Positions 28,045-36,780 of a stretch of 64,000 nucleotides of DNA are shown one piece after another; position 1 is the first letter of the stretch, and each line of letters begins with the position of its first letter. The position numbers were made by a program, and so were the translations under genes. The DNA is from Modicisalibacter tunisiensis (lineage in GTDB: Bacteria; Pseudomonadota; Gammaproteobacteria; Pseudomonadales; Halomonadaceae): NCBI RefSeq assembly GCF_020148005.1, contig NZ_JAGXFD010000002.1, positions 186,001 to 250,000 of the forward strand, in the 5' to 3' direction. The notes beneath the pieces were generated by a model. It was given only the letters and a program-made list of their open reading frames with translations, did not search any database and had not been told where the DNA came from.

Positions 28045-28911
28045 ATGCGACGGCTGATCGCCACCACCCTGATGCTGCTGGGCCTGGCCCCCGTGGCCCA
28101 GACCCAGGCCCAGGACACCTTCCGCTTCACCGCCATTCCCGACGAGGACCAGACACGCCTGGTCGAGCGTTTCCAGAAGGTCGCCGACTACCTGGCCGAC
28201 ACCCTGGATGTCGACGTCGAATACGTGCCGGTGAAGTCCTACAGCGCCGCGGTGAGCGCCTTCCGCAACGACCAGGTGCAGCTGGCCTGGTTCGGCGGCC
28301 TGTCCGGCGTGCAGGCACGCCGCCTGGTACCGGGCTCGCAGGCACTGGCCCAGGGCGTCGAGGACGCCGCCTTCCACAGCTATTTCATCGCCAATGCCGA
28401 CACCGGCATCGCCGCCGACCAGGACCAGCTGCCCGAGTCGTTCGAGGGCCACTCCTTCACCTTCGGCGCCAAGACCTCGACCTCCGGCCGGCTGATGCCC
28501 GAGTACTACCTGCGCGAGCGCTTCGGCGAGGCCCCCGAGGCACTGTTCTCGCGGGTCGGCTTCTCCGGCGATCACACCCGCACCATCGCCCTGGTCGAGT
28601 CCGGCACCTATGACGTCGGCGCGGTCAACTACTCGGTGTGGAACGCCGCCGTGGAAGCCGGCCGCGTCGACACCGACAAGGTTCACGTGGTCTGGGAGAC
28701 CCCCGCCTACCCCGACTACCAGTGGACGATCCGCGGCGATGTCGACGCGCGCTTCGGCGACGGCTTCACCGACCGCGTCCGTCAGGCCCTGCTGGGCATG
28801 ACCGACCCGGACCTGCTCGAGAGCTTCCCGCGCCAGGGCTTCATCCCGGTCTCCAACGATGCCTATGCACCGATCGAGACCGTCGGCGAAGACCTCGGCC
28901 TGCTGCGCTGA
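28045..28911 (+). CDS. Phosphonate/selenate-type ABC transporter substrate-binding protein
   Basis: The 288-residue PhnD-like periplasmic protein has a signal peptide ending near TQAQ. FTAIPDEDQTRLVERFQKVADYL, VPVKSYSAAVSAFRNDQVQLAWFGG and FGAKTSTSGRLMPEYYLRE are typical of the group annotated as putative selenate-binding proteins as well as of phosphonate binders. No C-P lyase or phosphonatase genes are nearby, so phosphonate catabolism is not supported. It heads a three-gene importer operon. CAGGAG precedes the ATG. The ligand remains an inference. Confidence 0.82.
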   Translation: MRRLIATTLMLLGLAPVAQTQAQDTFRFTAIPDEDQTRLVERFQKVADYLADTLDVDVEYVPVKSYSAAVSAFRNDQVQLAWFGGLSGVQARRLVPGSQALAQGVEDAAFHSYFIANADTGIAADQDQLPESFEGHSFTFGAKTSTSGRLMPEYYLRERFGEAPEALFSRVGFSGDHTRTIALVESGTYDVGAVNYSVWNAAVEAGRVDTDKVHVVWETPAYPDYQWTIRGDVDARFGDGFTDRVRQALLGMTDPDLLESFPRQGFIPVSNDAYAPIETVGEDLGLLR

Positions 28912-28913
28912 GC

Positions 28914-29624
28914 ATGAGCGTCACCGAACTGCTGTCGCTGGCCGACGAGGATGTCGGCCACGCCAGCCAGGTCGTTCTCCCCCGGCTGTCGCTGACCCTG
29001 CGCGTCGGCGAACGCATCGCCCTGCTCGGCCAGAGCGGGGCCGGGAAGTCGACGCTGCTGGCCACCCTGCGCCGGCGCCTCGCCGCCGACGCCGCCTGGT
29101 GCCCGCAGAGCCACGGCCTGGTGCCGCAGCTGGCGGTCTACCACAACGTCTACATGGGCCGCCTCGAGCGCCACTCGGCGCTGGCCAACCTGTGGAACCT
29201 GATCCGGCCCGACCGCCGGGCCTGGACCGAGATCGAGACCCTGTGCGGCGAGCTGGGCCTGGCCGGCCTGCTCAGACGCCCGGTCGCCCGGCTGTCGGGT
29301 GGCCAGCGCCAGCGCGTGGCGATCGCCCGCGCACTCTACCAGCGGCGGCGCCTCTTCCTTGGTGACGAGCCGGTGGCCAGCGTCGACCCCCACCAGGCCC
29401 TGCGCCTGCTGGCGCTGATCGATGCCCGTCACGACACCAGCGTCGTCGCCCTGCACCAGCGGGAGCTGGCGCTGTCCCACTTCGATCGTGTCTGGGGGCT
29501 GCGCGACGGCCGGCTGGTGCTCGACGCCGCGACCGATACGCTGACGCTCGACGACCTCGACCGTCTCTACCCCGACGCCGACGCCGCCTCCAGCGCCCCG
29601 GCCGACGAGGCCGCGCATGGCTGA
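28914..29624 (+). CDS. ABC transporter ATP-binding protein (PhnC-like)
   Basis: This is a 236-residue ABC ATPase with Walker A GQSGAGKS, signature LSGGQRQR, Walker B RLFLGDEP and a switch histidine region ALHQRELAL. The Q-loop-containing segment (AWCPQSHGLVPQLAVYHNVYMGRL) is like PhnC. It starts three bases after the binding-protein stop and overlaps the permease gene by eight bases, so the three are one unit. The region between Walker A and the Q-loop is shorter than in most PhnC proteins. Confidence 0.88.
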   Translation: MSVTELLSLADEDVGHASQVVLPRLSLTLRVGERIALLGQSGAGKSTLLATLRRRLAADAAWCPQSHGLVPQLAVYHNVYMGRLERHSALANLWNLIRPDRRAWTEIETLCGELGLAGLLRRPVARLSGGQRQRVAIARALYQRRRLFLGDEPVASVDPHQALRLLALIDARHDTSVVALHQRELALSHFDRVWGLRDGRLVLDAATDTLTLDDLDRLYPDADAASSAPADEAAHG

Positions 29625-31119
29625 ACCCACCGCGCCGGGCATGCTGCGCGGCGACTCGCCCGGGCTGCGACTGGCCCGACGCTCGCTGGTGCTGGTCGCG
29701 CTGTGCGCCGTGCTGCTGCCCTTCGCCGACCTGTCGGTGGTCGCTCACGACCCCTGGGCGGAGCTGGGTCGCATGGCGACGGGTCTGGCGCTGCCGCACT
29801 GGGGCGAGCTGAGCTCGCCGCTCCAGGCCATCGGCCTGACGGTCAGCGTGGCGTTGTGGGGCACCCTGCTCGGCGTGCTGCTGGGCTTCCCGCTGGCGCT
29901 GGTGTTCTTCCGCTCGCGGCTGGTGCGCACCGGCTGCGCCTTCGTGCGGGCCATCCACGAGCTGTTCTGGGCGCTGCTGTTCCTGCAGGTCTTCGGCTTC
30001 TCGGCGGTGACCGCCCTGGCGGCGCTCGCCGTGCCCTATGCCGGCATCTTCGCCAAGGTCTACGCCGAGATTCTCGAGCAGACCCCGCGTGACGCCGCCG
30101 ACAGCCTGCCCCCCGGCGTCGGCCGCCTGTCGCGCTTCGTCTACGCGGAGCTGCCGCTGGCCTGGGAGCGACTGGCCGCCTACACCCGCTACCGCTTCGA
30201 ATGCTCGCTGCGTGCCAGTGTGCTGCTGGGCTTCGTCGGCCTGCCGACCCTGGGCTTCCACCTGGAAAGCGCCTTCCGCGAGGGCCACTACCATCAGGCC
30301 GGGGCGTTGCTCTGGCTGTTCTACCTGCTGATCGGCACGATCGGTGTCTGGGGGCACCGCCGTTTGCTGCCGCTGCTGGCATTCGCCAGCCTGTTCCTGC
30401 TCGGCCCCTGGCCGCACGTCGATGGCGACCTGCTGTGGCGCTTTCTCAGCCACGACCTGTGGCCGGCGCCGCTGCTGAATGGCGACTGGGCGGGGCTCAT
30501 CGCCTGGCTGGGCGACATCCCCGATCTCGGCCCGGCGATCGGCAACACCCTGCTGCTGGGGCTGATGGGCACCGTGGGTGCGCTGGTCATCGCGCTGCTG
30601 CTGTGGCCGCTGGCCAGCCGCCACTTCGGCAACCCGGCCACGCGGCTGGGCGGACGCGCCCTGCTGGTCGGACTGCGCTCGACGCCGGAGCTGATGCTGG
30701 CGTTCATCTTCCTGCTGCTGCTGGGCCCGTCGATGCTGCCCGCCTGGCTGGCGCTCGCGCTGCACAACGGCGCGCTGATCGCCTTTCTCGCCGCCCGCCA
30801 CGCCGACAGCCTCGAACCCGGCATGCCGGGACTCTCCGCCAGCGGCCGCTACGCCTACGAACTGCTGCCGCGTCTCTATCCCGGCCTGCTCGCCCTGGTC
30901 TTCTACCGCGCCGAAGTGATCATTCGCGAAACCGCCCTGCTCGGCATGCTGGGGGTCGCGACCCTGGGCTTTCACATCGATTCGAGCTTCCAGTATCTGA
31001 TGTTCGATCAGGCGTTCTTCCTGCTGCTGGTCACCGCCGGGCTGAACATCGCCGTCGACGCCCTGGCACGGCGTTACCGGCCCCGCGAGGTAGTGATGGA
31101 TGACCCGTGCAGCCGCTGA
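29617..31119 (+). CDS. Double-length PhnE-like ABC permease
   Basis: A 500-residue inner-membrane permease with two homologous halves. Each has the binding-protein-dependent transport fold, with coupling loops near RYRFECSLRASVLLGFVGLPTLGFHLES and FYRAEVIIRETALLGMLGVATLGFHIDS. The two repeats of LLGxxGxxTLGFHxxS make the internal duplication visible. A single polypeptide would thus replace the usual permease homodimer. Its start lies within the end of the ATPase gene (ATGGCTGA). Confidence 0.87.
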   Translation: MAEPTAPGMLRGDSPGLRLARRSLVLVALCAVLLPFADLSVVAHDPWAELGRMATGLALPHWGELSSPLQAIGLTVSVALWGTLLGVLLGFPLALVFFRSRLVRTGCAFVRAIHELFWALLFLQVFGFSAVTALAALAVPYAGIFAKVYAEILEQTPRDAADSLPPGVGRLSRFVYAELPLAWERLAAYTRYRFECSLRASVLLGFVGLPTLGFHLESAFREGHYHQAGALLWLFYLLIGTIGVWGHRRLLPLLAFASLFLLGPWPHVDGDLLWRFLSHDLWPAPLLNGDWAGLIAWLGDIPDLGPAIGNTLLLGLMGTVGALVIALLLWPLASRHFGNPATRLGGRALLVGLRSTPELMLAFIFLLLLGPSMLPAWLALALHNGALIAFLAARHADSLEPGMPGLSASGRYAYELLPRLYPGLLALVFYRAEVIIRETALLGMLGVATLGFHIDSSFQYLMFDQAFFLLLVTAGLNIAVDALARRYRPREVVMDDPCSR

Positions 31120-31211
31120 CTCCCTCGACAGGGCCATGCGGCCAAACGCCGCGCTTCGAACGCACCCGACCCGCTTGCCTGCCGGCCGCGATCGGCATAG
31201 GCTTTCGCTTC

Positions 31212-31553
31212 ATGATGTACTCACGCCCCTTCATTCTGCTGCTGGCGACGCCGGTGCTCATCATGCTGGCACTGGCCGCCGTCATCTTCGGTGGTCAAGT
31301 CATCGCCGACTCTCGCCGGGACCAGCAGATTCAGCAGACCATTGCTGCCAGCCTGAAGACCTCGGGCCAGGTCGAGCTTCTCAACCTGCAGGACGTGCAA
31401 TACGGCTATGGGGTCTGCGGACTGTACCGCACCAGCGACTCCGACAAGGGCTATGCCTCCTTCTTCTACGACACCGTCAACGATCGCCTCTCGCTGGATG
31501 TCAAGTCACGCGCCTTCCAGTCGAACTGCAACCTGTCGGACCTCTGCTCCTGA
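31212..31553 (+). CDS. Hypothetical membrane-anchored protein
   Basis: If started at the ATG pair at 31212 the protein has 113 residues: a hydrophobic N-terminal segment (FILLLATPVLIMLALAAVIF) then a periplasmic-looking domain with three cysteines (CGLY, NCNLSDLC) that could form a disulphide. I do not recognise a family. No strong ribosome site is seen and the frame is open for 35 more codons upstream. The 280 bases that follow it hold no visible gene. Confidence 0.5.
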   Translation: MMYSRPFILLLATPVLIMLALAAVIFGGQVIADSRRDQQIQQTIAASLKTSGQVELLNLQDVQYGYGVCGLYRTSDSDKGYASFFYDTVNDRLSLDVKSRAFQSNCNLSDLCS

Positions 31554-31835
31554 CGGCCGGATAGCGATGCATGCCGCGCCAATTCGTGCCGGTACCCTGC
31601 TGACCGGTGCTGCCGGATCTTTCGCGGCATCGACAGGGCGTGACGCCTCCCGGCAGCGCGATTTCCCGCCGAATACCGGCCCTTGACATAATGTCGCAGC
31701 GCCTTGAAGAAAGCCGGGCAATCGCTAAGGTAATGCGGATACCGCCAGGCATGCCGCGATCCCTTTCGCGGGCGACCAACCGGTTTTCCCTGACCGGTCC
31801 GGACCCTCGATGGCACCGAATGGAGACAAGACAGG

Positions 31836-32303
31836 ATGGCAACAGACAGACGTGAAACTCGATGGCAAGCCTCTCCCCATCGGCTGATCCCGGGTCTGCT
31901 GGCCCTCCTGCTGATGACCGGCACCGCCCATGCCGAAGGCCTGACGGTGACCGATGCCCGCCTGAGCCTGATGCCCGGCGACACCCCCGGAGCCGGTTAC
32001 TTTCATCTGCATAATGGCGGCGACGCCCCCGTCACCCTGGTGGGCGCCGACAGCGATGCCTTTGCCCGGGTCGAGATGCACATGAGCATGAACAAGGACG
32101 GAATGGCCAGCATGAAGCCGATTTCCGAACTGACGATCGACCCCGGCGAGACCCTCGATTTCGCTCCCAAGGGCTATCATCTCATGTTCATGAAACGTCA
32201 AGGGCCCCTGGGCATGGGCGACAAGGTTGATGTCACGCTCGATTTCGCCGACGACACGCGGCTTCCCGTGGTATTTGACGTGGTTTCGCCGGCCTCGCTG
32301 TAG
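31836..32303 (+). CDS. PCu(A)C-type copper chaperone
   Basis: The 155-residue periplasmic copper(I) chaperone has a signal peptide ending near TAHA. The copper site pattern H(M)x10Mx21HxM is visible in EMHMSMNKDGMASM followed by the later GYHLMFM. Such proteins deliver copper to the CuA or CuB centre of cytochrome oxidase, together with SCO proteins, one of which is encoded 20 bases downstream. Confidence 0.93.
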   Translation: MATDRRETRWQASPHRLIPGLLALLLMTGTAHAEGLTVTDARLSLMPGDTPGAGYFHLHNGGDAPVTLVGADSDAFARVEMHMSMNKDGMASMKPISELTIDPGETLDFAPKGYHLMFMKRQGPLGMGDKVDVTLDFADDTRLPVVFDVVSPASL

Positions 32304-32324
32304 CCGACGCCTGCAGGAATGGTG

Positions 32325-32906
32325 ATGATGCATAAATGGCTACTCCCGCTGCTCGGCTCGCTGTGGCTGGCCGGATGCAGCGACAATAATTGGCGCACGA
32401 CCGATGTCTCCGAGTTCATGCCGGACCTGGACTTCGAACTGGTGGATGAAAACGGCCGAGATGTGAGTGCCGAGGACTACCTGGGCAAGAACACGATCCT
32501 GTATTTCGGCTATACCCACTGCCCCGACGTCTGCCCGATCACGCTGGCCGGGCTCGCGACCGCCATCCGGAAGGTCGATGCCGAGGTTCGCGACGACATT
32601 CAGGTGCTTTTCGTATCGGTGGATCCCGGCCGGGATACGCCCGATGTCATGAAGCGCTACACGAACTACTTCGGCCCTCAGTTTATCGGCCTGACGGGCA
32701 GTACCGCGCAGATAGACGAGCTGACCAATCGGTATCGCATTACCTACGAATACGGCGACAAGGACGAGGAAGGCAACTACGACGTGAGCCACTCGAGTGC
32801 CGCCTTCGCCTTCAATAAACAGGGCGAGGCGGAGTTCATGATTCGCGACAGCGACCCCACCGCGAATGTGGTTGCCGATCTTTCCCGACTGGCGAAAAGG
32901 GGCTAG
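32325..32906 (+). CDS. SCO1/SenC-family copper-binding lipoprotein
   Basis: The 193-residue thioredoxin-fold protein has a lipobox LAGC (C18 lipidated) and the copper-binding CPDVC (C66, C70) in FGYTHCPDVCPITLAGL, with a conserved late histidine in VSHSSAAFAF. It acts in assembly of the CuA site of cytochrome c oxidase with the preceding PCu(A)C chaperone. AGGA six bases before the double ATG at 32325 favours that start over the ATG at 32319. Confidence 0.93.
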   Translation: MMHKWLLPLLGSLWLAGCSDNNWRTTDVSEFMPDLDFELVDENGRDVSAEDYLGKNTILYFGYTHCPDVCPITLAGLATAIRKVDAEVRDDIQVLFVSVDPGRDTPDVMKRYTNYFGPQFIGLTGSTAQIDELTNRYRITYEYGDKDEEGNYDVSHSSAAFAFNKQGEAEFMIRDSDPTANVVADLSRLAKRG

Positions 32907-33147
32907 TCCGCACTCCCGCTCGATCCAGGGCCACGCTGCCGTGGCCGCTGGCCACGCCGCTCACCGTGCCGAGGGTATCGAAGCCCGCACACCTGACTCC
33001 CCCCCGCCGCCGCGGCTTGCGGCCCGCTCGCCCGGGCTGCGTGCCCCGTCGGCGTGATCCTTCGCGCGACTATCCTGCTCGGTCCGCGGGGTGTGACCAC
33101 TCCGCCTGCTCGCCTCCCCCAACTAAAGTTAGACATCGCGCCGAATA

Positions 33148-33161
33148 TTGATCGTCATCAA
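33148..33161. promoter_or_regulatory. Anr/Fnr box upstream of anr
   Basis: TTGATCGTCATCAA is an exact match to the FNR consensus TTGAT-N4-ATCAA, 73 bases before the anr start. A possible -10 TATACT lies at 33194-33199, and a further inverted repeat ACTGGT-AAG-ACCAGT at 33205-33219. The rest of the 330-base gap between the SCO gene and anr shows no gene. Confidence 0.75.
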
Positions 33162-33234
33162 GGCTGCTAGGCTGGAAAGTTGAGACGTCTCACTATACTT
33201 TCGGACTGGTAAGACCAGTTCAGGGAGGGACTCG

Positions 33235-34076
33235 ATGGCGGACCACAACGATCGGCCCCAACGTCGCGGCGACGCCGACGACGTCCATTGCCGGCATTGC
33301 AGCCTGAGATCGCTATGCCTGCCGCAGTCGCTCGACGACCGGGATCTGGAGCGTTTCAACGCCATCGTGCGACGGCCGGGCCACTTCAAGAAGGGCAGCC
33401 TGCTGGCACGGGAAGGCGCGCCCCTGCACAGCCTGCTCGTCGTGCGCTCGGGCAGCCTCAAGCAGGTCAGCCATACCGGCGGACGGGAACAGTTGACCCG
33501 CTTCTTCCTGCCCGGCGAACTGGTCGGCCTGGATGGCCTGGACACACTGCGCTACCCGGGGTCGGTGAGAGCGCTGGAAGCCGCCACCATCTGCGACATC
33601 CCCTATCCGAGCCTCGACACGCTGGCCACGCAGTTGCCCGACCTGCGCACCCAGCTGTTCCGCAGCATGAGCCGGACGCTGCGCGAGGATCGGCTGCTGA
33701 TGGGGCACTGTCGGCCGAGCAGCGCCTGGCCACCCTGCTCTGCGAGCTGTCGGAGCGCTTTCGCCGCCGCGGCTACTCCGCCCACTGCTTTCGTTTTTCC
33801 AAGTCCCGCGCCGAAATCGGCAGCTACCTGGGCATTGCCATGGAAACGGTCAGTCGCGTGCTCGGCCAGTTCCAGCAGCAGGGCCTGGTGACCACCCGGG
33901 GCCGTGAAGTGCGGATTCACGACCTGGCGGCACTCGAGACCCTCGCCCGCGGGGACCGTCTGATGGTGCTCTCGCCGGTCCCTGCCGTGCCCGAGTCGCC
34001 CGAGCCTCGCGTGCTGCCCCTGGCGGTGGCCCGAGGCCGAGACGGACGCGCCACCCATCGCCGTCTCGGCCGTTAA
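33235..34076 (+). pseudogene. anr: Anr/Fnr oxygen-responsive regulator, apparently frameshifted
   Basis: Codons from 33235 encode a clear Fnr/Anr protein: iron-sulphur cysteines C19, C22, C28 (CRHCSLRSLC) plus the later cysteine in ATICDIP, and the cyclic-nucleotide-binding-like barrel up to LREDRLLMGH. At about 33708 the match jumps to the +2 frame, which reads LSAEQRLATLLCELSERF and then the helix-turn-helix FSKSRAEIGSYLGIAMETVSRVLGQF. GGGCACTGTCGG would need one extra C (GGGCACCTGTCGG) to restore the frame. Unrepaired, the product ends at 33891 without a DNA-binding domain. A sequencing error is as likely as a real mutation. The restored protein has about 40 extra residues at its C-terminus. 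An Fnr box upstream suggests autoregulation. Confidence 0.85.
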
Positions 34077-34135
34077 CAGGCCGAGGCGGCCCCCTCTCCT
34101 GGCATTTTCCCGGCCGATGCCTTAGCATCGGCGCT

Positions 34136-34248
34136 CCTTTGGGGAGTAGCCGATCCTCGCTGCTGACGACGGCGAGGAGGCCTGCATCAACAAGCTCGAC
34201 GCCCACGTCGTGGTGCAGGCGACCGATTCCGGTTGGCGAGACCAAGGG
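34136..34248 (+). promoter_or_regulatory. yybP-ykoY manganese riboswitch upstream of mntP
   Basis: The leader contains both hallmark segments of the Mn2+-sensing yybP-ykoY aptamer: CTTTGGGGAGTAGCCGAT at the 5' side and GGTTGGCGAGACCAAGGG at the 3' side. Helix P1 forms between CCTTTGG (34136-34142) and CCAAGGG (34242-34248). It sits about 70 bases before mntP, where the same element controls mntP in Escherichia coli. A perfect eight-base hairpin (34113-34132) immediately precedes it. A promoter CTGGCA-N18-TAGCAT (34099-34128) is possible but weak. Confidence 0.88.
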
Positions 34249-34316
34249 CATACCGCGCGCTCGTGGTCGGGCGCGCGCGGCATGCCCCTGGCCAATCGCC
34301 CGACCCGGAGATGACC

Positions 34317-34889
34317 ATGACCCTGGCTTCCACCCTTCTGCTGGCCTTCGCCATGTCCACGGATGCCTTCGCCGCCGCCATCGGCAAGGGCGCCGCCCTC
34401 CAGCGCCCCCACTTCCGTGAAGCCCTGCGCACCGGCCTCATCTTCGGCAGCATCGAAGCCACCACGCCCGTCATCGGCTGGGCCATGGGCATGGCCGCCT
34501 CGCGCTACGTCGCCGAGTGGGACCACTGGATCGCCTTCACCCTGCTGCTGCTGCTCGGCGGGCACATGATCAAGGAAGGCTTCTCGCAGAGTGAGGACGA
34601 GGAAAACGAACGCCCCACCCGGCACTCCTTCCTGCGCCTGGCGCTGACCGGCTTCGCCACCAGCATCGACGCGATGGCGGTGGGCGTCGGGCTCGCCTTC
34701 GTCGATGTCAACATCGTCTCCACCGCCGCGTTCATCGGCCTGGCGACCCTGACCATGGTGACGCTGGGCGTCATGCTCGGCCGCGTGCTCGGTCAGGTGG
34801 TCGGTCAGCGCGCCGAGATCGTCGGCGGCGTGATCCTGATCGGCATCGGCTCGCTGCTGCTGATGGAGCACCTCGGCGTGCTGGCCTGA
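34317..34889 (+). CDS. mntP: Manganese efflux pump MntP
   Basis: The 190-residue, six-helix inner-membrane protein exports Mn2+. Two repeated motifs characterise it: [15 protein letters not shown] in helix 1 and [17 protein letters not shown] in helix 4, both with the metal-binding aspartate, plus [12 protein letters not shown] lies six bases before the second of two ATGs, giving the start at 34317. The upstream yybP-ykoY riboswitch ties its expression to manganese excess. Confidence 0.95.
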   Translation: MTLASTLLLAFAMSTDAFAAAIGKGAALQRPHFREALRTGLIFGSIEATTPVIGWAMGMAASRYVAEWDHWIAFTLLLLLGGHMIKEGFSQSEDEENERPTRHSFLRLALTGFATSIDAMAVGVGLAFVDVNIVSTAAFIGLATLTMVTLGVMLGRVLGQVVGQRAEIVGGVILIGIGSLLLMEHLGVLA

Positions 34890-35020
34890 GTCGGGCCATG
34901 GGCGCCACGGTGGCTCGAACGCGGTGGCCCGCAGGCGGCGACTCGCGTAGGGTATAGCCAGCGCCGACGGCCGTCCCGGCACGACGCGCAGCGCCCCCGG
35001 CAGTGACAGGATCCGGCACC

Positions 35021-35698
35021 ATGACCTCGCCCTCTCTCCATCTCCAAGACTGGCGCGCCTGGCTCCCCGACGGCGACGCCGAGCGCGATGCCCGCATCGT
35101 CACCGACGCCCGCCCCGCCGGCCGCTCGCTGCCGGCGATGCTGCGCCGCCGCGTCAACCTGGCCGGGCGCGCGGTCGCCGACCTGCTCGCCGAGCTGGAC
35201 CCCGGCGCGGACAGCATCCTGCTGCACGCCTCGCGCCACGGGGATGGCGAGCGCACGCTCGAACTGCTCTACGCGCTCGCCGAATCGGCCCCGCTGTCAC
35301 CGGCCCGCTTCGGGCTCTCCGTGCACAACGCCGTGCTGGGCGTCTACTCCATCGCCAGCGGCAACCGTCGCTCGCTGCAGGCGATCGCCGCCGGCGGCGA
35401 CGAGCTGGCCGCCCTGTTCAGCGAGGCCCGCGGCTACCTGGCCGAGGGCGCGCCCCGGGTCATCGCCGTGTTCAGCGATGTGCCGGTACCGCCGCGCTTT
35501 GCCGCCCATGCACCGGCGTCCCGCGGGGCGGCGGCACTCGCCATGCGCCTGACGCTCGACAGCGGCCGGGCGATCCACGAATCCCCCTGGCAGGGTGGCG
35601 GCGAGCCCCCGCAGCCCGTCGATGTCATCGCCTGGCTGCGTACCGGCGGCGAGCTGGGCAGCCCGCTGCGCGGCCGCGCCTGGCGCCTGGCCCCCTGA
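35021..35698 (+). CDS. Ketosynthase-like chain length factor of the aryl polyene cluster
   Basis: The 225-residue protein is of the Ketoacyl-synt_2 family, found in aryl polyene clusters as the partner (CLF, ApeC-like) of the active ketosynthase. FGLSVHNAVLGVYSIASGNRRS is the family core; the ketosynthase active-site cysteine is missing, as expected for a chain length factor. It is the first gene of a 15-gene run. The ATG at 35021 is preferred over a GTG six codons upstream. The stop overlaps the next start (TGATG). Confidence 0.85.
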   Translation: MTSPSLHLQDWRAWLPDGDAERDARIVTDARPAGRSLPAMLRRRVNLAGRAVADLLAELDPGADSILLHASRHGDGERTLELLYALAESAPLSPARFGLSVHNAVLGVYSIASGNRRSLQAIAAGGDELAALFSEARGYLAEGAPRVIAVFSDVPVPPRFAAHAPASRGAAALAMRLTLDSGRAIHESPWQGGGEPPQPVDVIAWLRTGGELGSPLRGRAWRLAP

Positions 35699-36486
35699 TG
35701 GCGTTCGCCTCGATCCGGGCACCCCGCATGACCCGCCACCTCGACCCGCTATGGCGCCGGCTGATCACCCCGCTGGCCTTCGTTGGCTTCGCCGTCGCCG
35801 CCCTGACGGTGGGCGCGGTGCTCGCCCCCCTGACGCGCCTGGCCAGCCCCGACCGGGCCGCCGCCCAGCGACGCACCCGACACCTGGTGCGCCTGACCTG
35901 CCGGGGCTTTCTGGCCGCCCTGCGCCACGCCCGGCTGATCGACTACCGGGTATCCGGCGTCGAGCGGCTGGCCGCCGGGGGGCACCTGCTGCTGGCCAAC
36001 CATCCCACCCTGCTCGATGCCCTGTTCCTGCTCGCCTTCACGCCGAATGCCAACTGCATCGTCAAGGGGCCTCTCGCCCGTCACCCGGTCACGGCCGGGG
36101 TGATTCGCGCCGCCGGCTTCATCACCAACCGCCGGCCACGCGCCACGCTCAGGGCGGCATGCCGGGCGCTGGCCGACGGCCAGTCGCTGATCGTGTTCCC
36201 CGAGGGCACCCGCTCGACGCCCGGACGGCCGGTGCGGCTGCGCCGCGGCGGTGCCGCCATCGCCGTGACCAGCCATGCCGTCATCACCCCGGTGCGCATC
36301 GACTGCCGCCCCAGTACCCTGACCAAGGGCGAGCCGTGGTATCGTGTGCCGCCGCGCCGTCCCGCGTTTCGCATTGCGGTCGGCCCGCCGATCCCGCCCA
36401 CCGTGCCGTCGCAGGCCGCACCGCGGGCGATCGGTGATCTGACGCAGCATCTGGAAGCCTATTTCAACCGCCCCCACAAGGGATGA
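35698..36486 (+). CDS. Lysophospholipid acyltransferase (aryl polyene cluster)
   Basis: The 262-residue membrane-bound PlsC-type acyltransferase has an N-terminal hydrophobic helix, motif I NHPTLLD (H-x4-D), motif II region FITNRRPR and motif III FPEGTRS. In aryl polyene clusters such enzymes (ApeD-like) help attach the polyene to its glycerolipid or sugar-lipid anchor. It overlaps the CLF gene and lies seven bases before the acyl carrier gene. Confidence 0.88.
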   Translation: MAFASIRAPRMTRHLDPLWRRLITPLAFVGFAVAALTVGAVLAPLTRLASPDRAAAQRRTRHLVRLTCRGFLAALRHARLIDYRVSGVERLAAGGHLLLANHPTLLDALFLLAFTPNANCIVKGPLARHPVTAGVIRAAGFITNRRPRATLRAACRALADGQSLIVFPEGTRSTPGRPVRLRRGGAAIAVTSHAVITPVRIDCRPSTLTKGEPWYRVPPRRPAFRIAVGPPIPPTVPSQAAPRAIGDLTQHLEAYFNRPHKG

Positions 36487-36493
36487 GGGAGCC

Positions 36494-36757
36494 ATGACGA
36501 CAGACCTGGAACACGAGCTCAAGCAACTGATCATCGATACCCTGGAACTCGAGGATGTCACCCCCGAGGACGTCGACCCCGACGAACCGCTGTTCGTCGA
36601 GGGCCTGGGACTCGATTCCATCGACGCGCTCGAACTGGGCCTGGCACTGCAGAAGCGTTACGGCATCCAGCTGGAAGCCGACAGCGACGAAACCCGGCGC
36701 CATTTCGCCAACCTGCGCACCCTGGCGGCGCTGGTCGAGGCGCGCCGTACCCAGTAG
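36494..36757 (+). CDS. Acyl carrier protein (aryl polyene cluster)
   Basis: The 87-residue acidic helical protein carries the phosphopantetheine site S42 in GLGLDSIDALEL. It should carry the aryl starter and the growing polyene. APE clusters usually encode two ACPs in tandem; only this one is visible here, as the 23-base gap after it cannot hold another. Confidence 0.92.
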   Translation: MTTDLEHELKQLIIDTLELEDVTPEDVDPDEPLFVEGLGLDSIDALELGLALQKRYGIQLEADSDETRRHFANLRTLAALVEARRTQ

Positions 36758-36780
36758 CCCGCGCCGACGCACGCCACCGC

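Noticed and set aside
28045-31119. Calling the ABC system a phosphonate importer (phnCDE)
   Set aside because: No C-P lyase or phosphonatase gene is in the neighbourhood, and the binder resembles the putative selenate group as much as phosphonate binders.
34139-34420. 93-codon frame across the riboswitch
   Set aside because: It covers the aptamer and runs into mntP in another frame; no ribosome site.
36758-36780. Second acyl carrier gene after the first
   Set aside because: Only 23 bases lie between the ACP stop and the next start; no room for it.
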